NCBI GenBank assembly: GCA_014529385.2 | Contig: CM043944.1 | Location: 59,710,268-59,774,267 of the forward strand | Source: Adiantum capillus-veneris | Lineage: Eukaryota; Streptophyta; Polypodiopsida; Polypodiales; Pteridaceae | Direction: 5' to 3' | Length of the DNA: 64,000 nucleotides | Shown here: positions 24,718-34,439 of the stretch, piece after piece | Position numbering within the stretch: the stretch's first letter is position 1 | How the letters are laid out: each line of letters opens with the position of its first letter | The notes under the pieces: generated by a model | The model's database searches: none | What the model saw: the letters and a program-made list of their open reading frames with translations, nothing else | Told to the model about the DNA's origin: nothing | Made by a program: the position numbers and the translations under genes

Positions 24718-26007
24718 ACTATGAATGAAGCATTAACCTTAGTGTGTGTACAAGGAATGGATGACTTCAAACACTCCCAACACAAATAGCATGTAGATTA
24801 CCAAACAACCACTCAAGGATTAGCCAAGATCACATCAAGCACTCTCACACACATATAAAAGATTTCTCTTAATTAACATAAGTAAGAGGAGGAGAGGTTA
24901 CTAGCATGAAACAATTTGCACTCTAGAATGTGCAAGAATAGAGTGAATGAATGAGCTTATGGGCTCATGGTGAGTGATACAAAGACTCAATGGGGTTGAG
25001 GGAGGCTTGAAATTACAAAGGGGAAGGCCTCTTTATATAGGAAAGAGAGTGATTAGGAGTGAGGTTAAGATCCAAGTGTAATTTGTACAAATGAAGCTTG
25101 ATTAGGGACATTCAACCAATGAAGAAGCTCCTTCCAAGTGATTTGTTGACCAATTAGCTCCATCATCACTTGTGTTGTCTTCACTCCTTCCTCCATAGCT
25201 TGAGTCCAAGAGCTTCCTTATTTTAAAATGTAAAGAATCTACATAAAATCAATACATATCTAGTAATAATAGAAAGGGGTTGAATGAGAACTTATGAATT
25301 ACAACAAGATTAAGCATGACTTGAGAGGTGATTAGAAGAGGAATTTTGATGGGTTTTTGAGCTTGAGAGAGAGGAGGAAGGAGAGGAGGGTGAGAAGACT
25401 AATGGCTGATTTTTAGAGAAGGTCTCAATGTGGAAAAGGAAGGGTGTGTGTGTGTAAAGGTAGAGGGAGTGGTCTCCACCATAGTTGAAAAAACTGGCAT
25501 CCGCCATTTTGGCCATATCTCCTAGACCGTAGATGCAAAAATTATAAAACAAATATGGACAGAATCTCCAGCTCATCAGCTACAACTTTGAGGAAGGCAA
25601 CTTTTCTTGGATCGGAGTGGAAGTATTTTTTAAAAATTCGGCAAAATCATGTGTCTGGTTCCTTCCTTTACCAAGTCTTCCACTTGGGTCCCATTTGTTT
25701 GAATCATCATATGGCTCCAAAGCCATGATGATATGAGCCACTCATGACCCTTGAATCATGGGTGCATGGCTCCACAACCACATCATATCTTTTCTTTTCA
25801 CATTTACATATTTTCCCTTCCCTTTACCACTAGGTTCTCCCTCTACCTTTCACCTCCGGTGAACTAGTCAAGAAAAAATTCCTATCAAATCATTTTTTTT
25901 TAATTTTTCTAAGAGGTTGTTCTCACTCTTTCTTTTATTGTAAACCTCTAGAAGCAAGGAAAACCAACAAAATATAATAAACAAAAATTTGTGATAGGCT
26001 CGGATCA
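24555..26007 (-). repeat. element N 3' LTR (1453 bp)
   Basis: Runs from TGACGAAGG to CGGATCA on the plus strand (TG...CA in either direction). It contains a (GA)n tract at about 24676-24714 that is shorter than in the partner LTR and accounts for most of the 21-bp length difference. It also holds a TATATAGG-type motif near 25035. The 88-codon ORFs present in both LTRs are not taken as genes. Confidence 0.92.
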
Positions 26008-26030
26008 TAGCCCCCCCAAACCTGGCTAGG
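26008..26030 (-). promoter_or_regulatory. element N polypurine tract
   Basis: On the minus strand the bases before the 3' LTR read GGTTTGGGGGGGCTA, a G-rich plus-strand primer site. Confidence 0.8.
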
Positions 26031-26048
26031 GGTATTTATGCCTCTAGC

Positions 26049-28721
26049 CTACTTTCTTTGATCTTGAGCTGACCTTATCCTGATGTGATAAGGCTTTAGA
26101 CGCCATCCATTTGTCCTGGTCTTGTGCACTTTACCATCAATGTCTTGAAGTCTGTACGAGCCATTTTTGAACTTTTTGGTGACCAAGAACGGGCCTTCCC
26201 ATCGGAAAAGAAACTTTCCATCCTTACGAGTGTCGAAGCGATTGTCATATCGAAGCACGAGAGATCCCTTTTTGATGTCTTTGGATGCTAGCTTTTTGTT
26301 GAACTTTTCTCTGCGCTTCTCTGCTTCTTGAGAATAGTGGTTGATGGCTTCTTCACGATCCAATTGCAGCCTCTCTAGATCCATGATCCTTTGATGTACT
26401 TTCTCCTTTTGAGAGCCTACCTGGCTACCCAATATTCGAAGACTTGTTAACTTCACCTCAATGGGCAAAAGCGCCTCCTTTCCATAAACCAAATGAAAGG
26501 GTGTGTACCCTAATGTGGTTTTGAAGGAGGTTCTATAGGCCCATAGAGCTCCATTCAGGTGTTTGTCCCAATCTTGGCGCCTGGCATGTACCTGTTTGGT
26601 GAGAATTTTGCAAATGATTCCATTTACCTTTTCCACCAAACCATTGCACTGAGGGTAGTAAGGAGTAGAGTGTTGATGCTGAATATTTAGCTTCTTCATG
26701 AGTTCTCCTACCAAGTCTGCTCTAAACCCTGGTCCTCTATCAGATAGTATTTCAAGAGGGGTGCCAAACCGGCAACAGATGTGGTCAAAGATGAACTGAC
26801 TCACATCCTTAGCAGTAATTCTATTAGTCGGCATAGCCTCGGCCCATCTAGTCATGTAGTCTACTCCCATGATGATGTACTCTTTACCTGACTGAGTGCG
26901 TGGTAGAGGCCCTATGGCATCAATTCCCCACTTCTCAAAGGGCCCATATACCTTTATTGGGTTCTGAGGTTCAGCTATGAGCCGTCGTGGTCCTGCTTTC
27001 TGACATTCATCACATGTTTGACACCAGTATTTGACATCACGATGAAGACTTGGCCAAGTAAACCCAGCTTGTAGAACCTTTCTACTAGTGACGTCGTGTG
27101 CAAAATGTCCTCCGCACATATCATCGTGACAAGCTTTTAAAATCTCTTCAATTTCACTCTTCAAAGGCATTCTCCTAAGCACACCATCCTTACCAAGACA
27201 ATACAAGTCATCATTTACTATGCGATACCTGGTAGCCTTCCTAGCTAACCATCGCCTTTCCCCTGCATTCAAGTGTTTAGGAGCCTCTCCTTGCTCTAGA
27301 ATGTGCATAATATCTTCCAAGTCCTCCTTGCCTTGCTGAAGTGGAAGTTTGATGGCCATTGCTCCCACCATTGACTCATTTAACTTTGATGATGCTAGGT
27401 GGTCTGCATCCTTGTTCTGGTCTCTTGGCACATGATGTACTTGTGCCTCCCTAAATCTCCTCATAAGAGCTTTGGCTTCTCTCATTTTAGTAGAGAGACG
27501 GGCATTTTTGCAAGCCCATGTACCTTGCATTTGCCTTACCAAAAGCATGGAGTCACCAAAAGCGTTTAATCTCTTAATTGAATTATCGAGGCACCAACAA
27601 AGGCCATGAATTAGAGCATGATATTCTGCTTCATTGTTCGAGTGGACATCTTCTAGAGTGATCCCTTCACCATGGATCCTCTCTCCCAATGGAGATAAGA
27701 CCACGATGCCTGCAGCTGCCTTATCCTTGGTTCTCTTGTATGCTCCATCAAAGTAGAGGCTATAAGCATTGACCGAAGCCTCTGGAGCTGGAGGTGGTGG
27801 AAGTTCCTTTCTCTTCAAATGGAAAACTTTTTCATAGCACTTGTTTGTTAAAATGTCGGCTAAGCATGCTCGAGTTGTTCTTTCAACCTGTATTGTATAA
27901 TCAAACTCTTGAAGTCGCACCACCCACTTTGCTATTTTGTTAGAGATTTCCATATGTTGTAGTTCATAGGGAAACATATCCTCCACAGTGATAATTACAA
28001 ACCTCTTCGGCAGCAAGTATGGCCGAAATTTGGTTACCGCAAACATGAGAGCTAACACTAGCTGTTCCATCAGGGTGTAGGCCTTCTTTGTGTTTTCCAT
28101 GAGGCGGCTAGCAAAATACACAGGCCTCATAAAGGATGTTTTTGGATCTTTTTGTAGGAGGGCAGCACCAATGGCCTCTTCTCCCACACTAGGGTTTACA
28201 AAGAATGTTTCTTCCCAACAAGGTTGGAGGATTACAGGGAGTGACCCTAACATTTTTTTAATCTCTCTAAAATGCCCATCACTTTCTTCACTCCAAACAA
28301 GCGTCTCTTGACGAGTCAGCTGTTGTAGAGGAAATATCACTTGGGAGAGTAAGTGTATGAATCTACTCAAATATCTTAGCTTTTGCAAGAAAGAGATTAA
28401 TTGTTTGATGGAAGTTGGGGAAGGTAGATTTAGCAATGTTTCTATCTTTTCAGGATCTACCTCGATTCCATCAATGGACACTACATGCCCTAATAGTGTA
28501 ACCTTGCTTTCCCCAATGTGACATTTGTCCTTGTTTAGTTGTCCACCCAGCTTAGCTAAACGAGTAAATCCTTCATCAATCTTGCCGAGATGCATACTTT
28601 TGGAGCTGTAAATACAAAAGTCATCTATGAAAACCCTTATGGACTTACCAAAGTACGGTTGGAAGACCATGTTCATGAATCGTTGAAAGGTGGCTGGAGC
28701 GTTGGTGAGACCAAAAGGCAT
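26049..28721 (-). CDS. element N pol: RT (C-terminal part), two RNases H, integrase
   Basis: 890 codons. RT starts at MPFGLTNAPATFQ with intact catalytic VFIDDFCIYS. A gypsy-type RNase H follows at residues ~150-290. A second RNase H lies at ~310-460, with the four acidic sites visible as YFDGAY, NNEAEYHAL, FGDSMLL and NKDADHLA. The integrase zinc module is about GGHFAHDVTS...CQTCDECQ. The core has D in KWGIDAIGP, D in ILSDRGPGF and E in NGLVEKVNG. The C-terminal domain is basic, with no clear chromodomain. Only a TAG separates this frame from the upstream RT part. Confidence 0.95.
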   Translation of the reverse strand: MPFGLTNAPATFQRFMNMVFQPYFGKSIRVFIDDFCIYSSKSMHLGKIDEGFTRLAKLGGQLNKDKCHIGESKVTLLGHVVSIDGIEVDPEKIETLLNLPSPTSIKQLISFLQKLRYLSRFIHLLSQVIFPLQQLTRQETLVWSEESDGHFREIKKMLGSLPVILQPCWEETFFVNPSVGEEAIGAALLQKDPKTSFMRPVYFASRLMENTKKAYTLMEQLVLALMFAVTKFRPYLLPKRFVIITVEDMFPYELQHMEISNKIAKWVVRLQEFDYTIQVERTTRACLADILTNKCYEKVFHLKRKELPPPPAPEASVNAYSLYFDGAYKRTKDKAAAGIVVLSPLGERIHGEGITLEDVHSNNEAEYHALIHGLCWCLDNSIKRLNAFGDSMLLVRQMQGTWACKNARLSTKMREAKALMRRFREAQVHHVPRDQNKDADHLASSKLNESMVGAMAIKLPLQQGKEDLEDIMHILEQGEAPKHLNAGERRWLARKATRYRIVNDDLYCLGKDGVLRRMPLKSEIEEILKACHDDMCGGHFAHDVTSRKVLQAGFTWPSLHRDVKYWCQTCDECQKAGPRRLIAEPQNPIKVYGPFEKWGIDAIGPLPRTQSGKEYIIMGVDYMTRWAEAMPTNRITAKDVSQFIFDHICCRFGTPLEILSDRGPGFRADLVGELMKKLNIQHQHSTPYYPQCNGLVEKVNGIICKILTKQVHARRQDWDKHLNGALWAYRTSFKTTLGYTPFHLVYGKEALLPIEVKLTSLRILGSQVGSQKEKVHQRIMDLERLQLDREEAINHYSQEAEKRREKFNKKLASKDIKKGSLVLRYDNRFDTRKDGKFLFRWEGPFLVTKKFKNGSYRLQDIDGKVHKTRTNGWRLKPYHIRIRSAQDQRK

Positions 28722-28769
28722 GACTCGAAATGCAAAACATCCCCATGGTGTGATGAAAGTAGTCTTTTT

Positions 28770-29831
28770 CTAGTCCTCCTCTGCAATGCGTATTTGAAAG
28801 TAGCCAGAGTAGCCATCACACACTGTGTATCTCTCATGGCCTGCTACTTCATTTAGAATCTCATCTTGAAATGGGAGAGGGAAGTGGTCCCTCTTTGTTG
28901 CAGCATTTAGTGGCTTGTAATCCACGCACACTCGCCATTTACCATTCTTCTTTGGCCTCACCACTACTGGGGAGACCCATTCTGAATCTTCTACTGGGTA
29001 TATGAATCCTGCTTCTAAGAGTCTCTTCACCTCAGACAACAGTGCATTTTGTTGCACAACTCCTAATCTTCTTAGTTTTTGTACTACTGGCTTGCTCCCT
29101 TCTTTTAGATGGATATGATGCTTCACTGCAGTGACACCTGTAATGTGAATGTAATCAGAAATAAACAATGATGCATGCTTCTTGAGAACATTTACATAAC
29201 CCTCCTTTTCTTCTTCCTTTATATCCTTGGATAACATCTCCTCTAGGCTGGCATCCCACACATTCTCCATTTGGATCCTTGGGTTGTCTTCTGATGAGGT
29301 AGTTTCCTTTATGGTGACGCCCATGACTTCGAGAGTGCTATCACTCTCTTCACTTGAACTCTCTTCCTCGTCCATGGATGAGGAGCATCCACTTGAGGTC
29401 CACTCATCAGCTGACGTCTCTAGTTCAAGGTTCTCTTGTCGCCCATTCTTTAGGTTATTAACCACCTTTCGACTATGGCCACCCATGCGAGGCCTCAACT
29501 CCAAGTCTCCTGTTGCCCAATCTTGCCTAGCTCCTATACCCATGAGCCAAGGTCGTCCTAAAATAAGGGGGTATCCTTCTCCCTTTACTGGCATCACATA
29601 AGCATCAACCTCTATAGTGATTCCAAAAACAGAAACTCTCAAAGCTTTCACTACACCCACACAAGTGACAGAGACATTATTGGCCATTTTTTCCCTAAAG
29701 TTTGATGATTCCATTACCTCTAAAACCAATTGATGCATTAGCTTTTCTGTCATGACACAAACCTTTGCTCCACTGTCAATGTAAGTTTTTGGAATCCGTT
29801 GTCCCTTGATTTGAGCCTCCACCAAAGGCAC
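28770..29831 (-). CDS. element N protease and RT N-terminal part
   Basis: Codes for the retropepsin at residues ~15-120, with active site TYIDSGAKVCVM and the flap-side LILGRPWL. An acidic linker follows, then RT fingers from about residue 230 (GSKPVVQKLRRLG, WVSPVVVRPKKNGKWRVCVD). It ends at a TAG in the IRIAEED-stop-KKTTF block, just before the palm region that continues in the same frame at 28721. In other gypsy RTs this position is usually Gln, so TAG likely derives from CAG. Confidence 0.93.
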   Translation of the reverse strand: MPLVEAQIKGQRIPKTYIDSGAKVCVMTEKLMHQLVLEVMESSNFREKMANNVSVTCVGVVKALRVSVFGITIEVDAYVMPVKGEGYPLILGRPWLMGIGARQDWATGDLELRPRMGGHSRKVVNNLKNGRQENLELETSADEWTSSGCSSSMDEEESSSEESDSTLEVMGVTIKETTSSEDNPRIQMENVWDASLEEMLSKDIKEEEKEGYVNVLKKHASLFISDYIHITGVTAVKHHIHLKEGSKPVVQKLRRLGVVQQNALLSEVKRLLEAGFIYPVEDSEWVSPVVVRPKKNGKWRVCVDYKPLNAATKRDHFPLPFQDEILNEVAGHERYTVCDGYSGYFQIRIAEED

Positions 29832-29903
29832 TATATCCTTGAGACCATATGCTTTGATTACACTTACTAGCTTACTTCACTTTGCCCTCGTGCTCACCAT
29901 TTT

Positions 29904-31208
29904 TTACCATTGTCGTCGAAGCTTTGGGGAGATATGAAGTAGTTGTGGCCAAGTAATCTTTGGTCCTTGAGAACTCACATCAGTTGTCAAGTCATAAGGT
30001 TGTGTCCGAGATCCCATAGGGAAATCAGAGATGTCAATTTGAGACCTAGTACGGGTCTTTCTCTTCTTGGCTTCATCTTTAGTTTCCTGAGATGTACTTG
30101 CTTCATTGCTTGCATCCTTGCTTGTTTCTTTACCTACTTCATCTTGGACACGCACACGTTTGATAGGCATTGTAGCCACTTCATCTATCTTCATCTTCCC
30201 TTTAGCTATTTCTTCCTGGTTGCTTCTGCCCTTGAGGACCTCCCCCATCCTTATGATGCTCACATTTGGTTGAGTAGCAGGGGCTTGAGCTTGAGCACGA
30301 GGTGGCTGCAAAATTTGAGGTTGCAGTTGCTCTTGTGCTTGAGCTCTAGCACGGGGAGGACTTACTTGTTGTCGAGGACCTCTGACAGGGTAGTCATATC
30401 TTCTGGGATGAGGGCAATTATACATGCCGTGGCCATTTTCCCCACAATTGAAACACAACATTTCCCTTGCTTGACGTCGCATTGGTGGCCGATTCCCACC
30501 ATTTCCCTCACTAGGCCTTCTTGCACCCTGCACAAGATTTACTCTCAACCCCTCTAGCTAGTTTGTGAGATTGTTTATTTGTTGGAGCATATCTTCTTGT
30601 TGACCTCTATTGAGGTCTGGTGCATTAGGCACATTTGGAGGTATGTGAGAAGCTTCCATAGTTGTGATATTGCCTCCCAAAGCTAGCTGGCCAGCTTGGG
30701 CTTGATAGAGAATCTTTCTATTCTTTTCCCTAGCAATTCTTAAGGCATCTTCAAAAGCATTTGGAAATTTGCTCTTTACCTTCTCCCTTAGCAAGGGGTA
30801 CAAACCTGAGATAAATCGATCCTTTTGGAGGCAATTGGGAGCTCGCTCACCAAGGTTTAGTGAGTCTGACCATTTCCCCCAAAGTTTCAGAAAACCTTCC
30901 TCATAGGTTGCATAACCATGAGGGTCAACTTGATGAAGGGCCAGAAGCCGTTGCCATAGTTCTTCTGCCGAATTGGCTCGTTGAAATCTTCGTAGGAAAG
31001 CCGCCTTCAATCCCTCCCAATCAATTCTTTGGGTTGGATCTAGAGCCTGGAACCATACCCTAGCTTCTTCTTTGAGCACCAAAGGAAAAGCTCTCAATTT
31101 CAATGCTTCGTCATCCCTCCCAGAGACAAGGAAAGCCATCTCCAAGTTATCCAAAAAATCCCCAGCATTTTCCCCACTACGCCCAAAATTTTTTGGGAAA
31201 GCCATCAT
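29904..31208 (-). CDS. element N gag with one internal TAG
   Basis: The first ATG is at 31208, 21 bp after the stop of the upstream extra ORF. The Retrotrans_gag helical region spans residues ~10-180 (ARVWFQALD, LWQRLLALHQ, RFISGLYPLLREKVK). A TAG at 30558-30560 interrupts the frame, then a basic segment and zinc knuckle CFNCGENGHGMYNC follow, then a Gln/Pro-rich and charged tail. A TAA at 29904-29906 and a TGA about 30 bp later separate gag from protease in the same frame. It would form the virus-like particle if translated through. Confidence 0.92.
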
Positions 31209-31228
31209 AAAAATGGGTTTCCTTCCTC

Positions 31229-32197
31229 TCAATACAGCACAAAGATGAAAACATCTAGGCCCAAATCATATCTTATTAAGGGTAGAATAAATGGATTGAT
31301 AGATGCATTAATCTCAGCTAGACGACGAGGGCCTAGTAAGTTCCTTATGATGTTTTGGAACCTAAGCTTTGTGCTAGCTATTATATGCACAGTTTGTCTA
31401 GCAAGAGGTTGGAAAGGTCCATATAAATCCCTATGATTCATGGAGTATGCTTAAAGCAAGATGAAGATGTGAACATCAAAAGATACATTATACTCCAAAA
31501 TAGGAAATATTATAGGGTCAGGGGACAACAATATCTCTCTCAACCTCTCAGCTCCAAAATAGAAGACCAATCTTTGTTGGAAAAAAATCTTTCTATCAAT
31601 GCGCACATTCACCCTAATATTCTGAACTGATTGAAAGTTGTAGAAAATGGGATTATTCATTGGTGCATTAAATACAAACTTCCATGAAGCACTTCATTGA
31701 AGTTGAGCTCTCTTGGATCCCACCATTTGAGAGATGCGAAGAATTTGCTCACCAGTGATTAGCCTAGCTTTGGTGTGACCATCTTCAGCTTTGTAGAGTT
31801 CATAGGGTTCGATGGCTACCCTCTCAACCACCTTGAGCCTTCTTGCTAGTAGTAGTTGGAGTGCATCACCATATGTAGCCTCTTGCCAATACCGCACCCC
31901 ATTGATGTGTAGCTCCCCCTCCAAAAACTTGTTAATACCCGAGTTTGAGAGTGCTTTCACCACCTGAAGTCGAGGCTTCAAAGGAAGTGTCTTCACACTA
32001 GCCACAAAGCACTCAACACAATTTTTTGACCTAGGGACTTGATGACTACAAGATTTTGCTTGAAGCAAAGAAGGGTGTGTGTAGTTAACTATCTTTATCC
32101 GCATACGTGCCGTTTGTCGATAAAGACGCTTCTTTTCTCGAGCTTCTTGGGGAGACCATAGTGGAAGTCTCGGAGAATTTGATGGATCTTCCTTCAT
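31229..32197 (-). CDS. element N extra ORF upstream of gag (ORF0), unknown function
   Basis: One frame of 323 codons from the ATG at 32197 to the TGA at 31229-31231, with two internal stops (TGA at 31694-31696, TAA at 31451-31453). The first 167 residues are basic at the N-terminus and then mixed (NGVRYWQEATYGDALQL). The last ~150 residues are two related ~70-residue modules, FGAERLREILLSP...YNVSFDVHIF and LGPRRLAEINASI...YDLGLDVFIF. It precedes gag in a different frame. Ogre/Tat elements are known to carry an ORF before gag, but I do not recognise this protein. Confidence 0.6.
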
Positions 32198-32224
32198 AGG
32201 ATTGACAGAGCGCTGCTTGAGAAC

Positions 32225-32244
32225 TCCTCCGTGGGGGCACCAAT
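32225..32244 (-). promoter_or_regulatory. element N primer-binding site
   Basis: After the 5' LTR end the minus strand reads TTGGTGCCCCCACGGAGGAG, with TGG complementary to the CCA tail of a tRNA. It is not the initiator-Met type used by the other elements in this window. I cannot name the tRNA. Confidence 0.6.
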
Positions 32245-32247
32245 TTA

Positions 32248-32362
32248 TGCCGAAGGAAATTTGGAATGGCGGCCTCTACACCAAAACAAACTCCATTGCG
32301 CCACAAGGGAAATGAGATAAGGGCACCACCTAGTCTTGGAAGCGTGGGCTAGGACCGCTACA

Positions 32363-32432
<70 letters not shown>

Positions 32433-33721
32433 ACTATGAATGAAGCATTAACCTTAGTGTGTGTACAAGGAATGGATGACTTCAAACACTCCCAACACAA
32501 ATAGCATGTAGATTACCAAACAACCACTCAAGGATTAGCCAAGATCACATCAAGCACTCTCACACACATATAAAAGATTTCTCTTAATTAACATAAGTAA
32601 GAGGAGGAGAGGTTACTAGCATGAAACAATTTGCACTCTAGAATGTGCAAGAATAGAGTGAATGAATGAGCTTATGGGCTCATGGTGAGTGATACAAAGA
32701 CTCAATGGGGCTGAGGGAGGCTTGAAATTACAAAGGGGAAGGCCTCTTTATATAGGAAAGAGAGTGATTAGGAGTGAGGTTAAGATCCAAGTGTAATTTG
32801 TACAAATGAAGCTTGATTAGGGACATTCAACCAATGAAGAAGCTCCTTCCAAGTGATTTGTTGACCAATTAGCTCCATCATCACTTGTGTTGTCTTCACT
32901 CCTTCCTCCATAGCTTGAGTCCAAGAGCTTCCTTATTTTAAAATGTAAAGAATCTACATAAAATCAATACATATCTAGTAATAATAGAAAGGGGTTGAAT
33001 GAGAAATTATGAATTACAACAAGATTAAGCATGACTTGAGAGGTGATTAGAAGAGGAATTTTGATGGGTTTTTGAGCTTGAGAGAGAGGAGGAAGGAGAG
33101 GAGGGTGAGAAGACTAATGGCTGATTTTTAGAGAAGGTCTCAATGTGGAAAAGGAAGGGTGTGTGTGTGTAAAGGTAGAGGGGGTGGTCTCCACCACAGT
33201 TGAAAAAACTGGCATCCGCCATTTTGGCCATATCTCCTAGACCGTAGATGCAAAAATTATAAAACAAATATGGACAGAATCTCCAGCTCATCAGCTACAA
33301 CTTTGATGAAGGCAACTTTTCTTGGATCGGAGTGGAAGTATTTTTTAAAAATTCGGCAAAATCATGTGTCTGGTTCCTTCCTTTACCAAGTCTTCCACTT
33401 GGGTCCCATTTGTTTGAATCATCATATGGCTCCAAAGCCATGATGATATGAGCCACTCATGCCCCTTGAATCATGGGTGCATGGCTCCACAACCACATCA
33501 TATCTTTTCTTTTCACATTTACATATTTTCCCTTCCCTTTACCACTAGGTTCTCCCTCTACCTTTCACCTCCGGTGAACTAGTCAAGAAAAAATTCCTAT
33601 CAAATCATTTTTTTTAATTTTTCCAAGAGGTTGTTCTCACTCTTTCTTTTATTGTAAACCTCTAGAAGCAAGGAAAACCAACAAAATATAATAAACAAAA
33701 AATTGTGATAGGCTCGGATCA
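32248..33721 (-). repeat. element N 5' LTR (1474 bp)
   Basis: Near-identical to 24555-26007. Its (GA)n tract (about 32366-32430) is longer. The visible substitutions include GGGGTTG/GGGGCTG, ACCATAG/ACCACAG and GAGGAAGG/GATGAAGG. Confidence 0.93.
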
Positions 33722-33725
33722 ATGT
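33722..33725. repeat. 4-bp target-site duplication (right)
   Basis: ATGT, matching 24551-24554. Element B coding sequence resumes immediately after it. Confidence 0.75.
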
Positions 33726-34400
33726 CAACATGGAAAACACACATGTGGGTTTGTATAAGTACGATAATGGAGAGAAAATTCTCTATTATAGGTGTGATGA
33801 ACCCAATGTGAGAGAGTTGACAAAGCAAAAATACTCGTATGTGTTCACATACGAAGTGGAGAGAGATACTGAGGTGATCATGCTAGAGAAGTATGGTCGG
33901 AGATATTTTGCAGTAAAATGCAAAGAGCTTAAGGGATATACGTACTTCGGGGGGACCACTCCACCAATATTATGTCACCCCCAACACACATAGACCAACT
34001 ATCTTAGAAATGAGGCTAGAAAAGAGTGAGTCCATCGAGAACCAGAGTGGAAGATTCTTTTAGTCATCCACATTTTTCCAAGCCAATACCAATAGGATCT
34101 ATGAGTTCAAGGGTTGCTATTTCCACGCATTGTGGTAGTGACATTCCAGACATAATTTTCAGCACAAGGGTGTCTGATACTAGAACCGAAGGTAGAGACA
34201 TGTGACTTGAGGAGAGAGCAACCAAATGAACTCCTTCCAGAGCCCCTATAAGCAGCTATGAGACGAGAGATGTCATGGTAGGAGAGCCTAGAATGATGAG
34301 AATGGTAGTAGAACCACAAAGAATACAACCTTCTCAAGTGGCAAAGTGTGTGCCCAAAAGTACAACGGATTGGGAGATCCATATGCCCATGTTTCCATAT
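33726..34400 (+). pseudogene. element B upstream ORF, continuation
   Basis: The frame at 33730-33993 encodes DNGEKILYYRCDEPNVREL and VFTYEVERDTEVIMLEKYG. It is homologous to the minus-strand reading at about 41860-42060 (NNGEQMLYYKCDKPNVREI). Beyond 34000 the sequence stays homologous to 41380-41850 (minus) but its frames are broken. Confidence 0.7.
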
Positions 34401-34439
34401 TTAAGCAAGTCTTAAGAGTGGAACAAGTCGTGTATTTCT

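Larger units (their letters stand above)
24555..33721 (-). mobile_element. element N: near-intact Ty3/gypsy retrotransposon, two RNase H domains
   Basis: A complete 9167-bp minus-strand element: 5' LTR (right), PBS, extra ORF, gag, protease, RT, RNase H, second RNase H, integrase, polypurine tract, 3' LTR (left). The second RNase H placed between the first and the integrase is known from the plant Tat/Ogre lineage. Gag to integrase stays in one frame over ~5.2 kb and is broken only by stop codons. By eye the LTRs differ at about nine positions plus microsatellite length, so the insertion is recent. Confidence 0.93.

Noticed and set aside
25310-25576. 88-codon minus-strand ORF repeated at 33025-33291, almost identical in both LTRs of element N
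   Set aside because: Its conservation follows from the recent LTR pair, not from selection; it lies in the LTR and shows no domain.
29227-30557. Plus-strand ORFs of 124 and 204 codons over element N
   Set aside because: They lie opposite clearly recognised gag and protease coding sequence and have no domain of their own.
30558-30560. Programmed readthrough stop between gag halves (TAG CTA)
   Set aside because: The same element has five other in-frame stops, so mutation is the simpler reading; no structure or viral-type context was demonstrated.
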